From positions 372,001 through 436,000 of the forward strand of contig JADJLP010000015.1 in assembly GCA_016710065.1 (NCBI GenBank): a stretch of 64,000 nt of DNA, written 5' to 3'. Position 1 is the first letter of the stretch, and each line of letters starts with the position of its first letter. The notes beneath the pieces are model-generated. The model saw only the letters and a list, made by a program, of their open reading frames with translations. It made no database searches and had not been told where the DNA came from. This document shows positions 1 through 9,414 of this stretch, in pieces. The position numbers were made by a program, and so were the translations under genes. This stretch comes from Candidatus Ideonella esbjergensis (GTDB taxonomy: Bacteria > Pseudomonadota > Gammaproteobacteria > Burkholderiales > Burkholderiaceae_C).

Positions 1-27
1 GAGCTGGTGCTGGGCGTGGCGCTGTGA
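1..27 (+). CDS. 3' end of an unidentified coding sequence (partial)
   Basis: The first nine codons form an open frame ending in a TGA stop (ELVLGVAL), directly followed by a palindromic repeat of the kind that sits between genes in this window. Only eight residues are visible, so the product cannot be named. It could also be a chance frame; the position just before an intergenic repeat is the only support. Confidence 0.3.
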   Translation, partial: ELVLGVAL

Positions 28-51
28 TCCGCCATCCCCGCGTCTTCCAGA

Positions 52-123
52 TCATTCCCGCGCAGGCGGGAATCCAGTTCGGAGCTTCAAATTCCATGGA
101 TTCCCGCCTGCGCGGGAATGACG
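52..123. repeat. Dispersed palindromic repeat, copy 1 (paired halves)
   Basis: Two inverted halves with core ATTCCCGCGCAGGCGGGAAT flank a spacer of about 24 bases. Each half is itself a hairpin and the two halves can pair with each other. The same unit recurs near 8680, 30694, 43172, 55086 and 63965, always between genes. Confidence 0.9.
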
Positions 124-171
124 AGCGGATGCTGGTCGGGATGACGAGCGAGAACTGCGCGGGCAAGGCGA

Positions 172-3100
172 TCAGACCGTGCCCGCCAGCAGCGCCGCAT
201 TGCCACCCGCCGCCGCAGTGTTGATGGTCAGCGTCTGCTCAGCACAGAAGCGGTACAGGTAGTGCGGCCCGCCCGCCTTGGGGCCTGTGCCCGAGAGGCC
301 TTCGCCGCCAAAGGGCTGCACGCCCACCACGGCGCCGATCATGTTGCGGTTCACATAGACATTGCCGATGCGGGCCAGCCTGGCCAGGCGCTCGGCGCGG
401 CTGTCGATGCGGGTCTGGATGCCGAAGGTCAGGCCATAGCCCAGCGCGTTCACCTCGCGCACCACGGCCTCCACGTCGCACGCGGCCCCCGGGCCGCTTT
501 GCCCAGGTCCCCAGCGCACCACGTGCAGCACCGGGCCGAAGATCTCCTGCTTCAAGTCGCCGATGGCTTTGAGCTCGAAGGCCACCGGCGCCACCAGGCG
601 CGGGAAGGCTGACGCCACCGGCGTTTCGCCCAACAGCCTGGCTTCGCCCTTCAGGCGCTGCACATGAGCCTGGATGCCGGCAAAGGCCTCGTCGTCGATG
701 ACCGGGCCCACGTCGCAGCGCAGCTCGGCCGGGTCGCCAACCTGCAATTCAGCCATCGCGCCCCCCAGCATCTCGATGACGCCGTCGGCAATGCCCTCGT
801 GCACGCACAGCAGCCGCAGGGCCGAGCAGCGCTGGCCGGCCGAGCGGAAAGCGCTTTGCACCACGGCGTCCACCACCTGCTCGGGCAGGGCGGTGCTGTC
901 CACCACCATGGCGTTGAGGCCGCCGGTTTCGGCGATCAGCGGCACGATGGGGCCGTCTTTCAGCGCCAGTGTGCGGTTGATGAGGCGCGCCACCTGGGTG
1001 GAGCCGGTGAAGCACACGCCCGCGGTGCGCGCGTCGGCCACCAGGGCCGCACCCACGGTTTCGCCCAGGCCATGCAGCAGTTGCAGCGCGTCGGGGGGCA
1101 CACCGGCCTCGTACAGCAGGGCCACCATGCGCTGGGCCACGGCAGGGGTCTGCTCGGCCGGCTTGGCGGCCACGGTGTTGCCGGCCACCAGGGCGGCCAC
1201 CACCTGGCCGGCAAAGATGGCCAGCGGGAAGTTCCAGGGGCTGATGCACACGAACACGCCGCGGCCGTGCAGGCGCAGTGTGTTGCTCTCACCGGTGGGG
1301 CCGGGCAGCTGCTGCTCGGCCAGGCGCAGTTCAGCCTGGTCGGCGTAGTAGCGGCAGAAGTCCACCGCCTCGCGCACCTCGGCCACGCAGTCGCCCAGGG
1401 TCTTGTGGGCCTCTTTGACCAGCAGGCCACAGAACTCGGGCAGGCGTGCGTCGAGCATGTCTCCGGCGCGGCGGAGGGTGGTGGCGCGCTCGGCCAGCGG
1501 ACGCTCGGCCCAGCTGGCAAAGCCGGCCTGCAGCGTGGCCATGGCCGCGGCGCACTGCTCGTGCGTGGCCATGGCCACCGCGGGCACCACGGTGCCGCGC
1601 ACGGCGGCGTCCAGCGGCGCGCGCTGCGCCAGGCAGGTCAGGTCGGCGCCGGTGGAATTGAGGCGACCCGCGCCATACAAGTCCGCCGGCATGGGCAGAC
1701 CTTCAGCGTGCTCGCCGGCGTGCGCCAGCAACAGTGGCGAGGCCAACAACTCGGCCGGGTCCACCTGCGGGTCGGCCAGCTGGTGCACGAAGGACGAGTT
1801 GGCGCCGTTCTCCAACAGGCGGCGCACCAGGTAGGCCAGCAGGTCGCGGTGCTCGCCCACCGGCGCGTAGACGCGGCAGGCGGTGTGGCCGTCCTTCATC
1901 ACCTCGCGGTAGATGCCTTCGGCCATGCCGTGCAAACGCTGCATTTCGAAATGGCGGCCGGGCTCGGCGCCCACGCCTTGCGCCATCAGCTGGATGGCGG
2001 CGATGGTGCCGGCGTTGTGGGTGGCGAACTGGGTGTAGATGAGCTCGCGGTGGCCCAGCAGCGCCTGCACGCAGGCCAGGTAGGCCACGTCGGTGTGCGG
2101 CTTGCGCGTGAACACTGGGTAGGCCGGCAGCCCCAGCTCTTGAGCGCGTTTGGCCTCGCCATCCCAGTAGGCCCCCTTCACCAGCCGCAGCATGAAGCGC
2201 AGCTTGTGCTCGCGGGCGATGCGCGCCACTTCGTCCACCACGGCCAGGGCGCGCGTCTGGTAGGTCTGCACGGCCAGGCCAAAGCCGCGCCACAGCGGAT
2301 AGACCTGCGCGATACGCGCGGCCAGCGCATCGAACAGCTCCAGCGAAAGCTCCAGCCGGTCCACCTCCTCGGCGTCGATGGTGAGATTCAGGTGGGCCGG
2401 CGCGGCGCGCTCGATCAGCGTCCACACGCGCGGCAGCAGCTCGGCGAAGACGCGCTCGCGCTGTGCGTCTTCATAGCGCGGGAACAGCGCCGAGAGCTTG
2501 ATGGAAATGCCGTCCGAGGCCTCCGGGCCCTTGCCGCCGGCCGGGCTGCCGGCAATCACCGCTATGGCGTTCTGGTACGAGCGCAGGTAGCGCAGCGCGT
2601 CTGCGTCTGTGCGGGCGCCTTCGCCCAGCATGTCGTACGAGTAGCGCAGCCCGGGCTGGGCCTGGCGCTGGGCGTCGGCTTCGGCCATGGCTTCGCTGAT
2701 GCTGCGGCCCAGCACGAACTGCCGGCCCAGCAGCTGGAGGGCACGCACAGTGGCGGCCACCACGGTGCGCGCGCCTAAGCGACCCAGCAGGCCCGAGCCG
2801 GATTCAGCGTCGGGCAAGAACTTCTTCGAGAGCGCGATGGCACTGGCCGAGAGGCCCGCCAGCAAGCCCTTGCTGCCGTCGCCGCTGTCGAACTCGCCGC
2901 GCCCGAGCTGATCGGCCGTGAGCGCGATGGCCGTTTCCACATCCGGCACGCGCAGCAGCGCCTCGGCCAGGCGCATCAGGGCCAGGCCCTCGGCGCTGGA
3001 GATGGGGTACTCCTTGAGCAGCGACTCCATGGCCCAGAACGGCGCCGGGTGGGCCCGTACCGCTTCCACCCAGGGCGTGGCGGCAGCCACCACGCGCTGT

Positions 3101-3218
3101 CCAGTCCAGCGCCCAGGCGCAGCCTGGCCTCGGCCAGGGCCTGGGCTTCCGGTCGGTAGGGGGAGGGCAGGCGGGCGGTTTGCGGTGGCAGAACGAACGG
3201 TGTGGTGGGGGTGTTCAT
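172..3218 (-). CDS. putA: Bifunctional proline dehydrogenase / P5C dehydrogenase PutA, apparent N-terminal frameshift
   Basis: PutA oxidises proline to pyrroline-5-carboxylate with FAD, then to glutamate with NAD, at the inner face of the membrane. The proline dehydrogenase half shows RLVKGAYWD and YAPVGEHRDLLAYLVRRL. The aldehyde dehydrogenase half shows ISPWNFPLAIF, the catalytic glutamate in IAETGGLNA and the catalytic cysteine in SAGQRCSALR. There is no ribbon-helix-helix domain, so it should not regulate itself; the divergent Lrp gene probably does. The natural start appears to be the ATG at 3218 (MNTPTTPF...), but this frame runs out of register near 3095. Position 3228 offers another start in the main frame, giving an unrelated N-terminus. 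One missing base there, or a sequencing error, explains this; repaired length would be about 1015 residues. Confidence 0.93.
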
Positions 3219-3313
3219 GGCAGAGCAAACACTACTGTTGGGATGCGTAGCGTATGCCCACAATCGCGGCGAAAGATTCGGAGTTTTGGCGCACACACGG
3301 AGTTTTCGCCAGC
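3219..3313. promoter_or_regulatory. Divergent putA/lrp control region with repeat motifs
   Basis: The gap between the two divergent starts holds two copies of GGAGTTTT spaced 19 bases apart (about 3280 and 3299), and an inverted pair GGCGAAA / TTTCGCC spanning roughly 3268-3310. Repeated half-sites like these are typical where an Lrp-family protein binds next to its own gene. Binding itself is inference. Confidence 0.45.
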
Positions 3314-3805
3314 ATGAGCACCCCAATTGAACAAACCCTGGCCGAGCGCAGCGCCGACAAGATCGACCTGCGCATCCTGCGCGTGCTGCAAAAGGACGGC
3401 CGCATCAGCAACCTCAAGCTGGCCGAGGAGGTGCACCTGTCGCCCACGGCGGTGCTGGAGCGCGTCAAGCGCCTCACCCGCGAGGGCTACATCCTGGGCT
3501 ACGAGGCGCGGCTCAACCCGGTGAAGCTGGGGGCCGGGCTGATGGTCTTTGTGGAAGTGCTGCTGGACCGCACGGTGCACGACGTGATGGACAGCTTTCG
3601 CGCCGCCGTGCAGGTGCGGCCCGAGATCCTGGAGTGCCACCTGGTGGCCGGCGGCTTCGACTACCTGCTCAAGACCCGTGTCTCGGACATGGCGGCTTAC
3701 CGCAGTTTCGTGGGCGAGGTGATCTGGACCCTGCCTGGTGTGCGCGAAACCCGCACCTACGCGGTGATGGAAGAGGTCAAGAACAGCACGGCGCTGGCGT
3801 TCTGA
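3314..3805 (+). CDS. Lrp/AsnC family regulator, likely proline-responsive activator of putA
   Basis: The 163-residue protein has the family layout: an N-terminal winged helix-turn-helix (about residues 16-65, ending TREGYILGYEARLNP) and a C-terminal ligand-binding RAM domain (about 70-155) with the GGFDYLLK turn. It is divergent from putA with a 95-base gap. In proteobacteria whose PutA lacks a DNA-binding domain, a divergent Lrp-type PutR commonly activates putA with proline, so that role is inferred. The ATG at 3314 was chosen because family members begin just before the helix-turn-helix; an in-frame ATG at 3254 would add 20 residues and overrun the promoter. Confidence 0.88.
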   Translation: MSTPIEQTLAERSADKIDLRILRVLQKDGRISNLKLAEEVHLSPTAVLERVKRLTREGYILGYEARLNPVKLGAGLMVFVEVLLDRTVHDVMDSFRAAVQVRPEILECHLVAGGFDYLLKTRVSDMAAYRSFVGEVIWTLPGVRETRTYAVMEEVKNSTALAF

Positions 3806-3927
3806 GCATCCCCCGCGTGGGGGGGTTGGTGGTGGTGGCTGGACACCCCCCTCGGGGCGATGGGCGTGTGGTACAGGGCGGGCGAACATGCCTTCCATCG
3901 CAGCCACCCACCCCAAGGACGACCGCC

Positions 3928-4119
3928 ATGACCCTCAGCACACTTTGCATCACCGCCCCCACCCTGCCACCATTGCCCACAGGTGTGGGCGATTGGCTGG
4001 ACTCCAGCTTCGAGCTGCAGCACGGTGTCCTGGTGCAAGAAGTTTCGTTGCTGTGGTGGGACCGCTGCCTGACCTCAGCCGTCCTGGCCTTGAACGCTGT
4101 GCCGCCGTCCACGCACTGA
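3928..4119 (+). CDS. Small hypothetical protein (63 residues)
   Basis: An ATG preceded by AAGGA about a dozen bases upstream opens a 63-residue frame. The product has a WLDSSFELQHG stretch followed by acidic and hydrophobic residues and no membrane segment. I do not recognise a family. It sits between lrp and the convergent yggS in a gap that would otherwise be about 320 bases. A GC-rich hairpin (CCCCCGCGTGGGGG near 3810) just upstream may end the lrp transcript. It could be a chance frame. Confidence 0.4.
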   Translation: MTLSTLCITAPTLPPLPTGVGDWLDSSFELQHGVLVQEVSLLWWDRCLTSAVLALNAVPPSTH

Positions 4120-4125
4120 CACAGC

Positions 4126-4827
4126 TCAGCCGCCAGTGCGAGCCCGTGCGCCAAAGATGGCCGTGCCCACCCGCACCAGGTTGGCGCCTTCCAGCACGGC
4201 GGCCTCCAGATCGGCGCTCATGCCCATGGACAAGGTATCCAGCGCCAGCCCGGACTGCACCAGCTTGTCAAACCAGCGGTGCAGCTCGCGGTGCGGCGCC
4301 CGCTGGGCGCCCAGGCCCTCCACGGGCTCAGGGATGGACATCAGCCCGCGCAGCCGCAGCCTCGGCAAGCCGGCCACCGCGTGCGCCAAAGCAGGCAACT
4401 CGGCCGGCGCCACGCCGCTCTTGCTGGCCTCGCCGCTCACATTCACCTGCAAGCAGATGTTGAGCGCTGGTAAATGTTGTGGCCGCTGCGACGACAAGCG
4501 CTCGGCAATCTTGAGCCGGTCCACCGCATGCACCCAGTCGAAGCTCTCGGCCACCACGCGGGTCTTGTTCGACTGCAGCGGGCCAATCAGATGCCATTCC
4601 AGCCCAGCGCGCATGTCGGCCAGCGCGGCGATCTTGTCCAGCGCCTCCTGCACGTAGTTTTCGCCAAAGGCACGCTGGCCGGCGGCATGGGCGGCACGCA
4701 CCGCCTCGGCCGGACAGGTCTTGCTGACAGCCAGCAAGGTGACATCGTCCACGCCCCTGTGGGCAGCAGCACAAGCCAGGGCCAGCCGGGAGCGCACTTG
4801 GCGCAGGTTCTCTGAGATACTGAACAT
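4126..4827 (-). CDS. yggS: YggS/PROSC family pyridoxal-phosphate homeostasis protein
   Basis: This 233-residue protein binds PLP on a single-domain alanine-racemase-like barrel and keeps free PLP and linked amino-acid pools balanced. Visible family motifs are LLAVSKT (the PLP lysine, near residue 34), FGENYVQEA, WHLIGPLQSNK and the C-terminal phosphate-binding segment SMGMSADLEAAVLEGANLVR. The ATG at 4827 gives the usual family length; the frame stays open well upstream across pilT but that part is antisense. It is divergent from pilT with a 51-base gap, a conserved arrangement in proteobacteria. Confidence 0.95.
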   Translation of the reverse strand: MFSISENLRQVRSRLALACAAAHRGVDDVTLLAVSKTCPAEAVRAAHAAGQRAFGENYVQEALDKIAALADMRAGLEWHLIGPLQSNKTRVVAESFDWVHAVDRLKIAERLSSQRPQHLPALNICLQVNVSGEASKSGVAPAELPALAHAVAGLPRLRLRGLMSIPEPVEGLGAQRAPHRELHRWFDKLVQSGLALDTLSMGMSADLEAAVLEGANLVRVGTAIFGARARTGG

Positions 4828-4878
4828 GAAGCCTGAGCATATGCCACGCTGGCCCGCGCGCCCCACTTTGATCGCACC

Positions 4879-5922
4879 ATGGACATCACCCAACTGCTGG
4901 CCTTCTCGGTCAAGAACAAGGCCTCTGACCTGCACTTGTCGGCCGGCCTCCCACCGATGATTCGCGTGCATGGCGACGTGCGCCGCATCAACGTCGACCC
5001 GCTGACGCACAAGGCCGTGCACGCCATGGTGTACGACATCATGAACGACACCCAGCGCAAGATCTACGAAGACACGCTGGAGTGCGACTTCAGCTTCGAG
5101 GTGCAGGGCCTGGCGCGCTTCCGCGTGAATGCCTTCCACCAGAACCGCGGCGCTTCGGCCGTGTTCCGCACCATCCCGTCCAAGATCCAGACGCTGCAGC
5201 AGCTCAACTGCCCGCCGGTGTTTGCCGAACTCGCCTTGAAGCCGCGTGGCCTGGTGCTGGTGACTGGCCCCACAGGCTCGGGCAAGTCCACCACGCTGGC
5301 GGCCATGGTCGACCACCTGAACGAAACCGAATACGGCCACATTCTCACGCTCGAAGACCCGATCGAATTCGTACACGAGAGCAAGAAGTGCCTGGTGAAC
5401 CAGCGCGAGGTCGGCCCACACACGCTGAGCTTCTCCAACGCGCTGCGCGCCGCGCTACGCGAAGACCCGGACGCGATTTTGGTGGGCGAGTTGCGCGACC
5501 TTGAAACGATACGCCTGGCCCTCACCGCCGCCGAAACCGGCCACCTGGTGTTCGGCACGCTGCACACCTCCAGCGCCGCCAAGACGGTAGACCGCGTGGT
5601 GGACGTGTTCCCGGCGGCCGAGAAAGACATGGTGCGGGCCATGTTGTCCGAATCCATGGTGGCCGTGATCTCGCAGACCCTGTGCAAGACCAAGGACGGC
5701 AACGGCCGCGTGGCCGCACACGAGGTGATGCTGGGCACCGCCGCCATCCGCAACCTGATCCGCGAGAACAAGCTGGCGCAGATGTATTCGTCCATCCAGA
5801 CCGGTCAGAACCAGGGCATGCAGACGCTGGACCAGAACCTGGCCGACCTGGTGCGCCGCAACCTCATCGCGCCCAGCGAGGCGCGCACCCGCGCCAAGTT
5901 CCCTGAGAACTTTCCCGGCTAG
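4879..5922 (+). CDS. pilT: Type IV pilus retraction ATPase PilT
   Basis: PilT is the hexameric cytoplasmic ATPase that depolymerises type IV pili to drive twitching. The 347-residue product starts MDITQLLAFSVKNKASDLHLSAG, as PilT does, with an N-terminal PAS-like domain. Walker A is GPTGSGKST (about 130-138). The Asp box is LTLEDPIEFVH, followed by the Walker B region GELRDLETIRLAL and the His box GTLHTSSAAKT. It is followed by a cyclic-nucleotide-binding gene and pilU in the same direction. Confidence 0.97.
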   Translation: MDITQLLAFSVKNKASDLHLSAGLPPMIRVHGDVRRINVDPLTHKAVHAMVYDIMNDTQRKIYEDTLECDFSFEVQGLARFRVNAFHQNRGASAVFRTIPSKIQTLQQLNCPPVFAELALKPRGLVLVTGPTGSGKSTTLAAMVDHLNETEYGHILTLEDPIEFVHESKKCLVNQREVGPHTLSFSNALRAALREDPDAILVGELRDLETIRLALTAAETGHLVFGTLHTSSAAKTVDRVVDVFPAAEKDMVRAMLSESMVAVISQTLCKTKDGNGRVAAHEVMLGTAAIRNLIRENKLAQMYSSIQTGQNQGMQTLDQNLADLVRRNLIAPSEARTRAKFPENFPG

Positions 5923-5960
5923 GCCGGAAAAGTTCCGACAAAACTTTCCCGCCCACCACC

Positions 5961-6602
5961 GTGCTCGCCTTCCTCAAGCGCCTGCTCAGCCCCGCCACGG
6001 CCAGGCCAACGTTTCCCGACGACTCGGGCTTCGTGGCCACGCAGTTCGTTGACCGCCACGCCGACACGCAACTGATGGTGGACTGGGACCGCCGCGCGGC
6101 CGACATTGGCGCCCAGCCCTTCGATGCCGCCCAGGGCTGCGCCCTGCTCACACGCCTGCTGGCCCACGACCCGGCCATGGCCTTGCTGGGCGAAGCGGCA
6201 TTGGCCAAGCTGTGTGCCTACCTGAGCTACGTGCAACTGGGCCAAGGCAAGCTGGTCATCGGCCAGAACGAGCAGGGCGACCACGTGATGATCGTGCTGA
6301 ACGGCAAGTTGGTGGAGATCCGGCAACAGCCTTCGGGCGAGCAGCGCCGCCTGGGCGAGGCCTATGCCGGCGACATGCTGGGCGACCTCACCGGCCTGGT
6401 GGGCGAAACCCGCATCGCGGCCTGGACCTCCATCTCGCCCGTCACGCTGGCCGTGGTGTCGGCCCAGGCCCTTGACCGCATGCTGGCCGACGACCCACGC
6501 CTGGCCGCCGCGCTGCACGCCTGGATGGGCAAGAAGCTGTCGATACGGCTGCGCCAGGCCCACGCCCGCATGCGCGCCCAGACCCGGCCGCAACACGGCT
6601 GA
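5961..6602 (+). CDS. Cyclic-nucleotide-binding-domain protein between pilT and pilU
   Basis: This 213-residue protein carries a CNBD beta-roll at about residues 65-185 (LGQGKLVIGQNEQGDHVMIV, then GEAYAGDMLGDLTGL in place of the usual phosphate-binding cassette). There is no helix-turn-helix after it, so it is not a Crp-type regulator. It starts with GTG and lies 38 bases after pilT and 29 before pilU, so it probably belongs to the same transcript. A sensor linking cyclic nucleotides to pilus retraction is a reasonable inference; ligand binding is unproven because the cassette is degenerate. Confidence 0.85.
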   Translation: MLAFLKRLLSPATARPTFPDDSGFVATQFVDRHADTQLMVDWDRRAADIGAQPFDAAQGCALLTRLLAHDPAMALLGEAALAKLCAYLSYVQLGQGKLVIGQNEQGDHVMIVLNGKLVEIRQQPSGEQRRLGEAYAGDMLGDLTGLVGETRIAAWTSISPVTLAVVSAQALDRMLADDPRLAAALHAWMGKKLSIRLRQAHARMRAQTRPQHG

Positions 6603-6631
6603 CCAACCAGACCCCTGCGGAGATACGCACC

Positions 6632-7768
6632 ATGGAACGCGATCAGGCATCCAAATTCGTCAACGACCTGCTGCGCCTGCTGGTCACCCGCAACGGCTCC
6701 GACCTGTTCCTGACGGCCGATTTCCCGCCCGCCATCAAGGTCGACGGCAAGGTGGCCAAGGTCTCGCCGCAGCCGCTCACCGGCTCGCACACCATCGCGC
6801 TGGCCCGCGCCATCATGAACGACAAGCAAGCCGCCGAGTTCGAGAAGTCCAAGGAGTGCAACTTCGCGATCTCGCCACAGGGCATAGGCCGCTTCCGTGT
6901 CAGCGCCTTCATGCAGCAAGGCCATGTGGGCATGGTGCTGCGCACCATCCCGGCCCTGATCCCCACCATTGACGAGCTGGGCCTGCCGCGCGTGCTCAAG
7001 GAGATGGCCATGACCAAGCGCGGCCTGGTCATCATGGTGGGCGCCACCGGCTCGGGCAAGAGCACCTCGCTGGCCGCCATGGTGGACTGGCGCAACGAGA
7101 ATGCGTTCGACCACATCATCACCGTCGAGGACCCGGTGGAGTTCGTGCACCCGCACAAGAATTGCATCGTCACCCAGCGCGAGATCGGCATCGACACCGA
7201 CAGCTGGGAGGCCGCGCTGAAGAACTCGCTGCGCCAGGCACCCGACGTGATCCTGATGGGCGAAGTCCGCGACCGCGAAACCATGGAGCTGGCCGTGGCC
7301 TTCGCCGAGACCGGTCACCTTTGCATGGCCACGCTGCACGCCAACAGCTCCAACCAGGCACTCGACCGCATCATCAACTTCTTCCCCGAAGAGCGGCGCG
7401 ACCAGTTGCTGATGGACTTGTCGCTGAACCTCAAAGGCATGATCTCGCAGCGCCTGCTGCCCAAGCAGGAGGGCAAGGGCCGCATCGCCGCCGTGGAGGT
7501 GATGATCAACACGCCGCTGCTGGCCGACATGATCTTCAAGGGACAGGTGGGCGAGATCAAGGATCTGATGAAACGCTCGCGCGAGCTGGGCATGCAAACC
7601 TTCGACCAAGCGCTGTTCGACCTCTACGAGTCGCACAAGATCACCTTCGAAGACGCGCTGCGCAACGCCGATTCCGTCAACGACCTGCGCCTGCAGTTCA
7701 AGCTCAACAGCAAGCGCGCCCGCGTCACCGACTTGGCCGCTGGCACCGAACACATGAAGATCGTCTGA
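6632..7768 (+). CDS. pilU: Type IV pilus PilT-dependent retraction ATPase PilU
   Basis: PilU assists PilT in pulling pili back against load. The 378-residue product is a PilT paralogue with Walker A GATGSGKST (about 137-145), ITVEDPVEFVHPH, GEVRDRETMELA and ATLHANSSNQALDRI. The C-terminus is about 30 residues longer than PilT, typical of PilU, and FFPEERRDQLLMDLSLNLKG is characteristic of that subgroup. A Shine-Dalgarno GGAGA precedes the ATG. It ends one base before the next gene. Confidence 0.96.
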   Translation: MERDQASKFVNDLLRLLVTRNGSDLFLTADFPPAIKVDGKVAKVSPQPLTGSHTIALARAIMNDKQAAEFEKSKECNFAISPQGIGRFRVSAFMQQGHVGMVLRTIPALIPTIDELGLPRVLKEMAMTKRGLVIMVGATGSGKSTSLAAMVDWRNENAFDHIITVEDPVEFVHPHKNCIVTQREIGIDTDSWEAALKNSLRQAPDVILMGEVRDRETMELAVAFAETGHLCMATLHANSSNQALDRIINFFPEERRDQLLMDLSLNLKGMISQRLLPKQEGKGRIAAVEVMINTPLLADMIFKGQVGEIKDLMKRSRELGMQTFDQALFDLYESHKITFEDALRNADSVNDLRLQFKLNSKRARVTDLAAGTEHMKIV

Positions 7769-7769
7769 G

Positions 7770-8669
7770 ATGAGTGCTCCCTCCCGCAGCTACGAGCCCA
7801 TCGCCCCGCAACGCGTGGCCTTCCTGGGCCTGGGCGTGATGGGCCACCCCATGGCCGGCCATTTGCAGCGTGCCGGCCACCAGGTCACCGTCTACAACCG
7901 CACCGCCGCCAAGGCCCGGGCCTGGGTGGCCGAGTACGGTGGCGCCATGGCCGCCACGCCGCGTGACGCCGCGCAGGGCGCCAGCATCGTGTTTGCCTGC
8001 GTGGGCAACGACGACGACCTGCGCTCGGTAGTGCTGGGCACTGACGGCGCCTTTGCCGGCATGGCCGCCGGCGCCATCTTTTGCGACCACACCACCGCCT
8101 CAGCCGAGGTGGCGCGCGAGCTGTACGCCACTGGACTGGCTGCAGGCCTGCACTTCGTCGACTCACCCGTCTCCGGGGGTCAGGCTGGCGCGGTGAACGG
8201 CGCGCTCACCGTGATGTGCGGTGGCGACGCCGCACCGTTCGCGGCCCTGCAGCCCGTGGCCATGGCCTTTTCCAAGGCAGTCACGCGCGTGGGCGAAAGC
8301 GGTGCCGGCCAACTGGCCAAGATGGTGAACCAGATCTGCATCGCCGGCCTGGTGCAGGGGCTGTCCGAGGCTGTGGCCTTTGGCCAGAAGGCCGGGCTGG
8401 ACATGAAGCAGGTGCTCGATGTCATTGGCAAGGGCGCCGCGCAGAGCTGGCAGCTCGACAACCGCGGCAAGACCATGGTGGACGACCAGTTCAACTTCGG
8501 CTTCGCTGTGGACTGGATGCGCAAGGACCTGGGCCTGGTGCTTGACGAGGCCCGCCGCAACGGCGCCAGGCTGCCGGTGACGACCCTGGTGGACCAGTTC
8601 TATGCCGACGTGCAAGGCATGGGTGGCAACCGCTGGGACACTTCCAGCCTGATCAGGCGGCTGAAGTAG
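7770..8669 (+). CDS. NAD(P)-dependent beta-hydroxyacid dehydrogenase (3-hydroxyisobutyrate dehydrogenase family)
   Basis: The 299-residue enzyme has the family signature FLGLGVMGHPMAGHL at the N-terminal Rossmann fold, the substrate loop DSPVSGGQAGA (about 130-140) and the catalytic lysine in GAGQLAKMVNQ (about 180). A C-terminal all-alpha dimer domain follows. Members reduce or oxidise small beta-hydroxyacids such as tartronate semialdehyde, 3-hydroxyisobutyrate or succinic semialdehyde; the substrate here cannot be read from sequence. It starts just after the pilU stop and may ride on the pilus transcript. Confidence 0.9.
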   Translation: MSAPSRSYEPIAPQRVAFLGLGVMGHPMAGHLQRAGHQVTVYNRTAAKARAWVAEYGGAMAATPRDAAQGASIVFACVGNDDDLRSVVLGTDGAFAGMAAGAIFCDHTTASAEVARELYATGLAAGLHFVDSPVSGGQAGAVNGALTVMCGGDAAPFAALQPVAMAFSKAVTRVGESGAGQLAKMVNQICIAGLVQGLSEAVAFGQKAGLDMKQVLDVIGKGAAQSWQLDNRGKTMVDDQFNFGFAVDWMRKDLGLVLDEARRNGARLPVTTLVDQFYADVQGMGGNRWDTSSLIRRLK

Positions 8670-8678
8670 GGGCCTCTC

Positions 8679-8752
8679 CGTCATTCCCGCGAAGGCGGGA
8701 ATCCGGCAGGTTCAGCGGCACTCATGGATTCCCGCCTTCGCGGGAATGACGG
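8679..8752. repeat. Dispersed palindromic repeat, copy 2 (paired halves)
   Basis: Two inverted halves with core ATTCCCGCGAAGGCGGGAAT surround a short spacer between the convergent dehydrogenase and dolP-like genes. A long hairpin here could act as a bidirectional transcript end. Confidence 0.9.
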
Positions 8753-8760
8753 TGCCCCAG

Positions 8761-9387
8761 CTACTTCTTGACCGCCGGCGGCTGCAGCGCCTTGAGCTCA
8801 TCCTCGGTCAGCATCTCGAACACGCGCACCACCTTTTGCACGCCGCTCACGCCGCGTGCCAGTTCCACCGCACGGCTGGCTTCGCGTTCGGTCACGCGGC
8901 CCATCAGGTAGACGTTGCCGCGCTCGGTGATCACCTTCACCGCCTGGGCCTGGATGTCCTTGGCGTCGAGCAACGACGACTTGACCTTGGTGGTGATCAG
9001 CACGTCGTTCGAGCGCGAGGTGAGCGAACTCTTGCCCGCCACCGCCACCTCGTTCACCACCGAGCGCGCGTTCTCGATCGGCTGCACGGTAGGCTCCACC
9101 TTGGCACGGTCCGCGTCGGTGGCCACTTCACCGGTCACCAACACGACGCGGTTGTAGCTGGTGATGTTGAGGTGGGCGGTGTCGCCCAGGGCATCGCGCA
9201 AGCGGCTTGCCGCCTTGAGCTCAATTGCCTCGTCCTCGAGCTGTGTGCCCGAGGTGCGGCGGTCGTTCACCATCAACGCGCCGCTGACGGCAGCACCACC
9301 CAGCAGCAGTGGCGCACAGGCCGACAGGGCCGACACGGCGGCCATCGCGGCCACCAGGGGAATCACACGCAGCTTGCGTTGCATCAT
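8761..9387 (-). CDS. BON-domain outer-membrane lipoprotein, DolP (YraP)-like
   Basis: The 208-residue protein begins with a lipoprotein signal (VSALSACAPLLLGG, lipobox LSAC) and has two BON repeats (about residues 52-120 and 125-195; VVLVTGEV and VYLMGRVTEREAS are the typical turns). DolP in Escherichia coli is a lipoprotein that supports outer-membrane integrity. The neighbours diaA-like and yraN match the conserved yraN-diaA-dolP order, which supports the call. The lipidated cysteine is followed by alanine, predicting outer-membrane sorting. Confidence 0.92.
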   Translation of the reverse strand: MMQRKLRVIPLVAAMAAVSALSACAPLLLGGAAVSGALMVNDRRTSGTQLEDEAIELKAASRLRDALGDTAHLNITSYNRVVLVTGEVATDADRAKVEPTVQPIENARSVVNEVAVAGKSSLTSRSNDVLITTKVKSSLLDAKDIQAQAVKVITERGNVYLMGRVTEREASRAVELARGVSGVQKVVRVFEMLTEDELKALQPPAVKK

Positions 9388-9414
9388 CTCGTCAGTTCTC
9401 CAGAATCCGGGCGA

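Noticed and set aside
664..2778. A very long open frame antisense to putA
   Set aside because: Its product is His/Gln/Ala/Gly-rich without any motif, the usual mirror of a GC-rich gene with strong third-position bias. PutA motifs fill the other strand.
3806..3900. GC-rich CCCCCGCGTGGGGG hairpin after lrp as a confident terminator
   Set aside because: The stem is short and lacks a T run, so it is mentioned only as possible.
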